From the NCBI GenBank assembly GCA_029883145.1, contig JAOUJR010000138.1, forward strand, positions 1 through 5,342: 5,342 nucleotides of DNA. The letters are read 5' to 3'. The stretch is from Nitrospirota bacterium (GTDB lineage: Bacteria; Nitrospirota; Thermodesulfovibrionia; Thermodesulfovibrionales; SM23-35). Below are positions 1-5,342 of this stretch, one piece after another. Below the pieces are notes generated by a model that saw only the letters and a program-made list of their open reading frames with translations, had not been told where the DNA came from and did no database searches. How positions within the stretch are numbered: position 1 is the stretch's first letter; each line of letters begins with the position of its first letter. A program made the position numbers and the translations under genes.

Positions 1-624
1 ATCGAAATCAATGAGGTGTCTCTCAAGTTTTTTGTTGGTATATATCTTAAGACAACGTGAATATAACTCAAGGATTTTCTTTTCTTCTTTTCCTGTAACA
101 GGGTGATTTTCTTTGAGGATACGCTCTGGATAAGGCCTCTTACTGTGTAATTCGTTAAGGAGGACCGAAAGGCTATCCCAACCTTTGATGCCTCTATCTT
201 TCATCATGACAAAAAACAGATCAGGATTATTTTTTTCATCTATAAGGCACTCGTAGACAGATTCTGACCAGAGGAGTGAAGCATTGAACTCATCCATTAC
301 ATCAAGTGATGGGTCAAGCCCGAGTTCGATTGAGAATCTTTTGAGTAGCTTTAGACAGAATGCATGGATTGTGGATATCCTCATGAGGGGTATCTTCTCT
401 TTGACTTTCAGGAATAATTCAGGATACTCATTTTCAAGGATATGGAGGATCCTCTCCTTCATCTCAGCAGCAGCTTTTTCAGTAAAAGTGATTGCGAGTA
501 TTTTTTCTATCTCAGAGCCTCCAAGAAATAAACTGACATAGCGCCTTGCAAGTTTTTCTGTCTTTCCTGAACCTGCAGGAGATGAGATGATTACGCTCTT
601 GGTTATATCAAGATATTTTTCCAT
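1..624 (-). CDS. addA: AddA-like UvrD-family helicase, N-terminal part (3' end outside window)
   Basis: The 208 codons present are open without a stop and run off the left edge; AddA proteins usually exceed 1000 residues, so about four fifths is missing. Visible superfamily 1A helicase motifs are Walker A at residues 14-22 (SSPAGSGKT), motif Ia at about 44-59 (AITFTEKAAAEMKERI) and motif Ib at 82-92 (RISTIHAFCLK). The last residues, HLIDFD, match the start of the conserved block upstream of motif II in AddA/UvrD proteins. By family knowledge AddA is the 3'-5' motor of the AddAB complex, which unwinds and degrades broken DNA ends; its own C-terminal nuclease domain would lie beyond the window. 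It starts one base after the stop of the AddB-like gene, so it is probably translationally coupled; no good Shine-Dalgarno precedes the ATG. An in-frame GTG at 654 would add ten residues and cannot be excluded. The SSPAGSGKT type, with a very short lead before Walker A and no Q motif seen, resembles proteobacterial AddA more than the Bacillus form. RecB or another UvrD paralogue is less likely given the neighbour. Confidence 0.88.
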   Translation of the reverse strand, partial: MEKYLDITKSVIISSPAGSGKTEKLARRYVSLFLGGSEIEKILAITFTEKAAAEMKERILHILENEYPELFLKVKEKIPLMRISTIHAFCLKLLKRFSIELGLDPSLDVMDEFNASLLWSESVYECLIDEKNNPDLFFVMMKDRGIKGWDSLSVLLNELHSKRPYPERILKENHPVTGKEEKKILELYSRCLKIYTNKKLERHLIDFD

Positions 625-625
625 G

Positions 626-3385
626 TCATATGTTCTTAACTTGTAACTGTTCACCTGTAATTGTTTTCTGTATGTAAGGGCAGTACGGCCTCTCTGAACA
701 ATTCCTGCATGTTTGCTCATTCAGAGGCAATGCATAAAATTTTCCTGCTCTCAATTTTACTACAGTTTCTTCAAGATATTTTAAACTCGTTCCGATATAA
801 TCTTCTATTGTCCGTCCAAATTTCCTGTCATTTCTTCCTGGAATCCATGATATGGTTAAGTCCTTGAGAGAGTAGATGCCTACACGCTCTATCATGTATC
901 CGAGTGACTTCATTAACGCAGCATAGAGGAATAATTGGAGCGTGGCGCCTTTTGTAACTACCTGAGGTCCGCTGAACTGAGTTGTCCCTGTCTTGTAATC
1001 AATGATCTCAATACTACAGCCATTTTTCTTATCAATCCTGTCTATCTTTCCCCTGAGCTTTATTCCTTTTATAATTTCCCCTTCGACAGAAACTTCAGCC
1101 TGCATAAATGAGTACCCTTCTTCAAGGATGGTGCATTCAAGTTCGTAAATATCAGGAAGAATAGAGAGAAATGATTCTTTAATAAAATATTTCCAGTAAT
1201 CTCCTAAGGGTTTGCTAAAAAGAAGTTTTTCTAAAAGTACTGCTGCTTTGCTCCTGAGGTCATCGGCATTTTCAAATGGTTGTGATAAAAGATTTTGCAT
1301 TATCTCATGGGCTATTATTCCGAGGAGTATTCTCTCTATTTCGTACTCCTTTATTTCCGGAGGATTAAGCTGGAGGGCTTTTTCAATAAAAAACTTTCTT
1401 GGACAAGTTCTATAAGAATCTATATCAGTGACTCTTATAAATGTATTTTCTCCGTATTTCTTGATCATTAACTTATCACCTACATCTTCTATCTCCTTTA
1501 TATATAATCCAAGGGGAGTTTTACCTTTTGTGATAAGTTCTTCTTCCTTTGAGTAAGTTCCGGGAATCTGTTCTTTTGCCTCTCTTTTCCATGGAAGGAA
1601 CGGGGACGGAAGAAACAATTTGTCCCCTTCCATTACAGGATAAGAAAGGTGAAAATTATTTGTTGAAGAAATTGTCCTGTAAAATAGAAATTTCTGCAGG
1701 AGTAGGTATTTCTTCAAGTTTACAAGACCAAATTTCGTTCTTACACTATCAGGAAGTATATGGTCAATGCCAGGCTTTGAGGGGAGATCTCCATCTTTTA
1801 AACCTCCAAGGTATATATACTCCGGTTCAATTCCTCTTGTTTCAAAAAAATCCATAACCTGCACGCCAATTCCTTCTTTTTCTGTAAATGTATTATTCAG
1901 AACGTGTTTCAAGGAGTCTGTGAATTGACGCAGGGTGTTAAACCCGGGCCTTGAGGAATAAGGAATTACGTTATCAATAAAGGAAAGTTTATTAAATATC
2001 TCTGCCGCTTGTTCCATTAAATCTGACTTATCTTTTGTGACATCAGAGAAACCAAGATCTTTAAGGAGACCCATGATAACTTCACAATATTGGGAGTAAC
2101 TCCCATTATTCCTTATTGATTCAAGCCGTGCAAGTGATTTAAAGATAAGTTTGAGCTCTTTATGAAGAATAGAGAGATCATTAAATTCTCCTTTCCCATT
2201 TCCAATTTCTAAACTATTTAGACTGAGCCACGTGTCTTTCCCTTTAATTATGCCGGCTCTAAGACAGATCACTGGTATCCATTTCCTGAATAGTAAAGGC
2301 AAATTTTTAAAATAGGGGGAGGTAAGAAAGCGGGAAAAAGGAAGCCTCGTGTACTCATCAGCTACTGATTCAAGCATTGATACCAGATCAAGAAATGGTC
2401 GTGTTTTTCCAGCAGGTTCCGAAATGTACAATGTAAAGGGTATGCCAAATCTCCTGAAAATACGGTCTGCCATATCTGAATATTCATATAGTTTTGGAAA
2501 GGTAATTATCACTTTTTCTAAGTCTCTCATCTTCCCTGACATAAAGGAGTGTTTTATATGTTTTGCTATTCCCTCAATCTCTTCTTCTTTACCAGGATAT
2601 GAGTAGTAAGAAGGTTCTAAATCATGACCTTCAGATGACAGATAGACCTCCTCACATTTAAAGTTATTATTTATAAAGATATTGTAACTATCTGTTATAT
2701 CATTAAAAATATTATCATAAGGCATAGAGATGAATGCATACTTCGCATTTTTGAGTAATGCCCTCAAGATTTCCTCCTCTGATCTGGTAAGTTCATAGAA
2801 TCCATCAAGTATAAGAATCTCAGGGCTATAGCCGTGCTGTTGAATCAGGGAAGGGCACGCTGTCATTACGTCATTTTCATCCAAAACAGACTGTTGAGTA
2901 AGAAATTCTTGATACTTTTTAAATAGTTCAAAGGTTTCCATTGCCCTATGAGAAACATCTTCAGGGATATTAAGCTCATAAAAGATGTCCTTTAACAGGT
3001 GGTGTATAGTGTCGATGTCTTTGTCTGGATGATACTGTTTCACCTCATTGATGAAATCTGCAATAAGAGATGCAACGCCTATCCCCCTACCTGAAATTTG
3101 TGAAATGATGACCGGTATAATAGGGTGAGATATCATGATTTTGTCTCCATGAATAGAGCACAGCCTTTTCGAAAGTTGTTTAATCGTCATCATCTCAGGG
3201 GGAATATAATCAGACCGTATGAGTTCATGAAACTTTTGTTGGCTGTCTCTTATCTTTCTCGGAGTAGGAGCAATATAAAGGATACTTGAATAATTATGCC
3301 CTTTTACTCTGTCAAACGCTAACCTGAATAAAGTCTCAGTGATACCTTTGTATCGAAATGGTGTATAGAATACTTTTATAGACAT
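626..3385 (-). CDS. addB: AddB-like protein: inactive helicase body with PD-(D/E)XK nuclease and Fe-S site
   Basis: At 919 residues this is a little shorter than typical AddB (about 1000-1150). The C-terminal RecB-type nuclease is clear: H693 in GIIAHEIM, E764, D782 in GKIDRID, D796 and K798 in IIDYKTG, and Q817/Y821 in the QxxxY motif. Four cysteines, C661 (YRTCPRKFF), C893, C896 and C902 (CxxC then Cx5C), match the iron-sulfur staple that holds the AddB nuclease domain together. The upstream region keeps helicase-like blocks: LILDGFYELT at 191-200 and an RGIEPEYIYLGGL block with a following LP at about 517-535, resembling the UvrD motif around 'KGLEF'. The N-terminus lacks a GxGKT Walker A, so ATPase activity is not expected. 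By family knowledge AddB partners AddA and cuts the 5'-ended strand during double-strand break resection. The start ATG has only a weak ribosome binding site but is preceded by a plausible extended -10 promoter. The adjoining addA gene strongly supports the assignment; a generic 'PD-(D/E)XK nuclease family protein' is the cautious name. Confidence 0.87.
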   Translation of the reverse strand: MSIKVFYTPFRYKGITETLFRLAFDRVKGHNYSSILYIAPTPRKIRDSQQKFHELIRSDYIPPEMMTIKQLSKRLCSIHGDKIMISHPIIPVIISQISGRGIGVASLIADFINEVKQYHPDKDIDTIHHLLKDIFYELNIPEDVSHRAMETFELFKKYQEFLTQQSVLDENDVMTACPSLIQQHGYSPEILILDGFYELTRSEEEILRALLKNAKYAFISMPYDNIFNDITDSYNIFINNNFKCEEVYLSSEGHDLEPSYYSYPGKEEEIEGIAKHIKHSFMSGKMRDLEKVIITFPKLYEYSDMADRIFRRFGIPFTLYISEPAGKTRPFLDLVSMLESVADEYTRLPFSRFLTSPYFKNLPLLFRKWIPVICLRAGIIKGKDTWLSLNSLEIGNGKGEFNDLSILHKELKLIFKSLARLESIRNNGSYSQYCEVIMGLLKDLGFSDVTKDKSDLMEQAAEIFNKLSFIDNVIPYSSRPGFNTLRQFTDSLKHVLNNTFTEKEGIGVQVMDFFETRGIEPEYIYLGGLKDGDLPSKPGIDHILPDSVRTKFGLVNLKKYLLLQKFLFYRTISSTNNFHLSYPVMEGDKLFLPSPFLPWKREAKEQIPGTYSKEEELITKGKTPLGLYIKEIEDVGDKLMIKKYGENTFIRVTDIDSYRTCPRKFFIEKALQLNPPEIKEYEIERILLGIIAHEIMQNLLSQPFENADDLRSKAAVLLEKLLFSKPLGDYWKYFIKESFLSILPDIYELECTILEEGYSFMQAEVSVEGEIIKGIKLRGKIDRIDKKNGCSIEIIDYKTGTTQFSGPQVVTKGATLQLFLYAALMKSLGYMIERVGIYSLKDLTISWIPGRNDRKFGRTIEDYIGTSLKYLEETVVKLRAGKFYALPLNEQTCRNCSERPYCPYIQKTITGEQLQVKNI

Positions 3386-3407
3386 TTTCAGTATACTTTA
3401 ATTATTT

Positions 3408-3416
3408 ATTATACCA
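3408..3416 (-). promoter_or_regulatory. Candidate extended -10 promoter for addBA
   Basis: Read on the minus strand this is TGGTATAAT, a perfect sigma-70 -10 hexamer with the TGn extension. It lies 22 bp upstream of the addB ATG, implying a short leader of roughly 15 nt. No convincing -35 is seen at 16-18 bp; a TTGAAT occurs 20 bp upstream, which is too far. Extended -10 promoters can work with a poor -35. The region is AT-rich, so chance matches are likely enough to keep confidence moderate. Confidence 0.42.
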
Positions 3417-3470
3417 TCAACAATGAGAGTGTTATTCAAAATGGAGGTATGATTCCCTCGTGATTGCCGA

Positions 3471-3499
3471 TTGAAATTTTACATTAATACAGTTATTAT
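3471..3499 (+). promoter_or_regulatory. Sigma-70-type promoter for the hpt operon
   Basis: TTGAAA at 3471-3476 and TATTAT at 3494-3499 are separated by exactly 17 bp; each hexamer differs from consensus (TTGACA, TATAAT) at one position. Transcription would start near 3506, leaving a leader of about 23 nt before the ATG at 3529. The -10 overlaps the only upstream in-frame alternative start (TTG at 3499), which argues that translation begins at 3529. The leader is too short for a riboswitch. Confidence 0.62.
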
Positions 3500-3514
3500 T
3501 GTGTGAAAGAAAAA

Positions 3515-3523
3515 GAGAGGGGG
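3515..3523 (+). promoter_or_regulatory. Ribosome binding site of hpt
   Basis: GAGAGGGGG contains GAGG at 3517-3520, ending 8 nt before the ATG at 3529, which is good Shine-Dalgarno spacing. It is the clearest ribosome binding site in the window and decides the start of hpt in favour of this ATG over the TTG 30 nt upstream. Confidence 0.72.
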
Positions 3524-3528
3524 AACAA

Positions 3529-4050
3529 ATGGTTACAGGAAAACCCTTATTTATCACTGAACAAATACAGGCAAAAGTCAAAGAACTTGCAGACAGAATA
3601 TCAGATGATTATGCGGGAAAAGAAATCTTGGCCGTAGGAGTTCTTAAAGGGGCATTCATGTTTTTTTCAGAACTTGTCAAAGCTATCAAAATACCTCTTT
3701 GTATTGACTTTATTATCGCATCAAGTTATGTGAAAACTGATACCACAGGAGAAGTGAAGATTCACTACGATATGAAAGAAGACATTTCAGACAAAGATGT
3801 TCTTTTGATAGATGATATAATAGATACCGGTATCACTCTTAACCAAATAAGGGAAAGGATTCTTGCACGATGCCCAAGGAGCCTTAAGATATGTGTGTTT
3901 CTGGACAAGAAAGAGAGAAGAATTGTAGATGTCCCCATGGATTATGTGGGGTTTGAGATACCAAATGAATATGTAGTCGGCTATGGCCTTGATTATGACA
4001 ATAAATTTAGAAACCTGCCGTATATATCAATTTTCAAGAAAAAGATATAA
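3529..4050 (+). CDS. hpt: Hypoxanthine phosphoribosyltransferase
   Basis: Purine salvage enzyme of the cytoplasm: it transfers the phosphoribosyl group of PRPP to hypoxanthine (often guanine too) to give IMP or GMP. The 173-residue product is the usual size for bacterial Hpt. Visible landmarks are the PPi-binding loop GVLKGAFMF (37-45), the SSY of the flexible loop (65-67), the PRPP-binding motif LLIDDIIDTGITL (92-104) with D99 as the expected catalytic base, K127 in the LDKKERR segment for purine contact, F142 in VGFEIPNEYVVGYGLDY for stacking on the base, and D155 and R161 near the C-terminus. The PRPP motif has Asp-Asp where most Hpts have Glu-Asp, a conservative change. The ATG at 3529 is chosen because it follows a strong ribosome binding site, and the longer TTG reading lies inside the promoter. 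It is first in an apparent operon, with nine bases between its stop and the next gene. A xanthine-guanine type transferase is less likely because the C-terminal pattern is that of Hpt. Confidence 0.95.
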   Translation: MVTGKPLFITEQIQAKVKELADRISDDYAGKEILAVGVLKGAFMFFSELVKAIKIPLCIDFIIASSYVKTDTTGEVKIHYDMKEDISDKDVLLIDDIIDTGITLNQIRERILARCPRSLKICVFLDKKERRIVDVPMDYVGFEIPNEYVVGYGLDYDNKFRNLPYISIFKKKI

Positions 4051-4059
4051 AGATAACTG

Positions 4060-4428
4060 ATGTTTGAACTCATGGTAGAAATAAGCTTTTCTGCAGCACA
4101 CCAGCTTCGGGGCTATAAAGGTGCGTGTGAAAAACTTCATGGTCACAACTGGAAGGTTCAGGTGCATGTGGTCTCAGAAAGGCTCAATGAAATAGATATT
4201 GCAATAGATTTTCATGAGCTTAAGAGACTTGCAGATGAGGTTATTGCACCGCTTGACCACAGTTTTCTGAACGAAATATTCCCCTTTACCGAGAAAAACC
4301 CATCTTCAGAAAATGTTGCAAAGTGGATTTATGACTCTCTTAAAAAAAGAGTGAATAGTGATACCCTCGATCTTTCTGAGGTAACTGTATGGGAGTCTGA
4401 CACTGCCTCAGCCACTTATTATGAGTGA
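4060..4428 (+). CDS. queD: 6-pyruvoyl-tetrahydropterin synthase family enzyme (QueD / PTPS-III-like)
   Basis: The 122-residue protein is the normal QueD size and complete. Zinc ligands are H14 (FSAAHQL), H27 and H29 (LHGH). The nucleophile is C23, the catalytic pair D66/H67 lies in LDHSFLNE, and the substrate-binding glutamate E112 in VTVWESDTASATYY. QueD turns dihydroneopterin triphosphate into 6-carboxy-tetrahydropterin on the way to 7-deazaguanine and queuosine. The active-site string here is CEKLHGH, so E24 accompanies the catalytic cysteine. In the PTPS-III and mixed PTPS-I/III subgroups this glutamate lets the enzyme form 6-hydroxymethyl-dihydropterin, replacing FolB in folate synthesis. 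The substrate role is therefore open: queuosine, folate or both. The gene sits 9 bp after hpt and its end overlaps the next gene by 8 bp, indicating cotranscription. No queC, queE, queF, folE or folK is in view to settle the pathway. Its own Shine-Dalgarno is weak. Confidence 0.9.
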   Translation: MFELMVEISFSAAHQLRGYKGACEKLHGHNWKVQVHVVSERLNEIDIAIDFHELKRLADEVIAPLDHSFLNEIFPFTEKNPSSENVAKWIYDSLKKRVNSDTLDLSEVTVWESDTASATYYE

Positions 4429-5342
4429 TGAAAGGAAGTTTGCCGAAGAAATTTTAAATCTTGCCATTAACAAAGGGTCAGATGTGGCAGAGGTCTATAT
4501 AAAATCTTCAAAAAAGCTGTCAATAGAGGTAAAAAATCAGAAGATAGACGCACTTGAATCCTCATTGAGTTTTGGGTATTCACTGCGTGTCATCAAAGAG
4601 CGATCACTCGGGTTTTCATATTCAACAGACAGAGACAACATTAATTCTGTTGTGGATGATGCTGTTGAGGCTGCGAGATGTGCTGATAAGGATGAATACC
4701 TTGAAATGCCCGAAGCAGGTAGTCCAATGAGTGTTGACATATTCGATCCTAGGATAAGTGCGATAGAAGAAGATGAGGCTGTAAAAAAAGTCTGTATATT
4801 AGAGAATGCAGCATATGAAGTGGATAAAAGAATTAAGAAAATAAGAAAAGCGCTTGGGACTTTTTCACATGCCGATATAGTAATAATGAATTCCAACGGG
4901 ATAAATACTCATTATTCTTCAACAGCGTGTATCGCGCAGATTATGGCTGTAGCAGAGAATGGAATAGAAAGCCAGATGGGATGGGATTTTGCAGGAAGCA
5001 GGTTTCTTGACGAAGTCTCTTTCGAAGACGTAGGTCAAAACGCTGCAAGGCGCGCAGTCCAGCTCCTTGGCTCAAGAAGAATAAGTACAGTAAAGGCACA
5101 TGTAATTCTTGACAGGTCAGTTGCAGCAGATTTTATGGAAGTATTTTCATCATCCCTCTCATCAGAACATGTACAGAAAGGTAAATCTCTTTTAGCAGGT
5201 AAAATCGGCAAAAAGGTGCTGAGCCCGAAAATCAATATTGTAGATGACGGGCTTCTCCCGGGAAGACTCGGAAGTAAACCTGTTGACGATGAAGGCGTGC
5301 CATCCAGAAAAAAGATTCTGATAAAAGAAGGCGTTCTTCAGG
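4421..5342 (+). CDS. pmbA: TldD/PmbA family protein, PmbA (TldE)-like, 3' end outside window
   Basis: The frame opens with ATG inside the last codons of the queD-like gene, overlapping it by 8 bp, and stays open for 307 codons to the right edge. Family members are about 430-460 residues, so roughly a third is missing. Recognisable pieces are the N-terminal AEEILNLAINKGSDVAEVY segment (8-26), IVIMNSNGI (153-161), and a block near 273-306 around VDDGLLPGRLGS and DDEGVPSRKKIL, the typical PmbA/TldE core. No HExxxH zinc motif is present in the visible part, as expected for the PmbA subunit rather than the catalytic TldD. By family knowledge TldD and PmbA form a cytoplasmic metalloprotease that degrades unfolded peptides and, in some species, matures microcin B17 or processes the antitoxin CcdA. 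No tldD is in the window. No separate ribosome binding site is evident, so coupling to queD translation is likely. Confidence 0.88.
   Translation, partial: MSDERKFAEEILNLAINKGSDVAEVYIKSSKKLSIEVKNQKIDALESSLSFGYSLRVIKERSLGFSYSTDRDNINSVVDDAVEAARCADKDEYLEMPEAGSPMSVDIFDPRISAIEEDEAVKKVCILENAAYEVDKRIKKIRKALGTFSHADIVIMNSNGINTHYSSTACIAQIMAVAENGIESQMGWDFAGSRFLDEVSFEDVGQNAARRAVQLLGSRRISTVKAHVILDRSVAADFMEVFSSSLSSEHVQKGKSLLAGKIGKKVLSPKINIVDDGLLPGRLGSKPVDDEGVPSRKKILIKEGVLQ

Noticed and set aside
284..541. Open frame of 85 codons on the plus strand
   Set aside because: Antisense to the AddA-like gene, whose helicase motifs are unmistakable on the other strand; the product is serine-rich shadow sequence with no domain or ribosome binding site.
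661..867. Open frame of 68 codons on the plus strand
   Set aside because: Lies opposite the nuclease and Fe-S region of the AddB-like gene; no recognisable protein.
1212..1857. Plus-strand open frames at 1212-1415 and 1549-1857
   Set aside because: Both are antisense shadows of addB; no family resemblance and no promoter or ribosome binding site.
2349..2606. Open frame of 85 codons on the plus strand
   Set aside because: Antisense to the middle of addB, which is continuous through this stretch.
3390..3397. Palindrome AGTATACT just upstream of the addB start, possible operator
   Set aside because: Eight bases in an AT-rich region is expected by chance, and no second copy or longer dyad was seen.
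3499..3528. Ten-codon N-terminal extension of hpt from a TTG start
   Set aside because: The TTG overlaps the -10 hexamer, the added residues are the translated ribosome binding site, and family length fits the ATG at 3529.
3500..3528. preQ1 or purine riboswitch ahead of hpt/queD
   Set aside because: The leader from the predicted start site is only about 23 nt and the gap before the queD-like gene is 9 bp, too short for a known aptamer.
3661..3667. Run of seven T in hpt as a phase-variable or slippage tract
   Set aside because: Short and within normal Phe-Phe coding of a housekeeping enzyme; similar A/T runs occur elsewhere in this AT-rich window.
4537..5235. Minus-strand open frames at 4537-4896 and 5035-5235
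   Set aside because: Opposite the PmbA-like gene, which reads without a stop through the whole region and matches its family.

Overview
This is an ordinary, densely coding stretch of an AT-rich bacterial chromosome (by eye well under 45% GC). It has two divergent gene groups separated by a 143 bp intergenic region. No tRNA, rRNA, CRISPR array, insertion sequence, phage gene or terminator could be supported. The lineage cannot be fixed from the sequence. The AddAB variant, SD-led bacterial promoter architecture and gene set would suit a Nitrospirota- or Desulfobacterota-like anaerobe, but that is only an impression.

Left half, minus strand (3385 down to 1): a two-gene recombinational-repair operon. 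The first gene encodes an AddB-like protein of 919 residues, with a degenerate helicase body and a C-terminal RecB-type PD-(D/E)XK nuclease with a four-cysteine iron-sulfur site. One base after its stop begins an AddA-like UvrD-family helicase. Only its first 208 codons lie in the window, and its 3' end runs off the left edge. Together the two would form an AddAB helicase-nuclease, which resects double-strand breaks and loads RecA. The ATP motor sits only in AddA, because AddB has no recognisable Walker A motif.

Intergenic region (3386-3528): two divergent promoter candidates. The one for hpt is a good sigma-70-type match (TTGAAA, 17 bp, TATTAT), followed by a strong purine-rich ribosome binding site. 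The one for addB has an extended -10 element (TGGTATAAT) but no convincing -35.

Right half, plus strand (3471 to 5342): an apparent operon hpt - queD-like - pmbA. It encodes hypoxanthine phosphoribosyltransferase (purine salvage), a 6-pyruvoyl-tetrahydropterin synthase family enzyme and a PmbA/TldE-type subunit of the TldD/PmbA peptidase family. The last gene overlaps the second by 8 bp and is cut by the right edge. The three genes have no obvious common pathway beyond purine/pterin metabolism for the first two.

The observation most worth following is in the pterin enzyme. Its active-site motif reads Cys-Glu-x-x-His-Gly-His, so a glutamate sits next to the catalytic cysteine. Enzymes of this kind are known to bypass dihydroneopterin aldolase (FolB) in folate synthesis, so the gene may serve folate, queuosine or both. 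No wholly new system was found.
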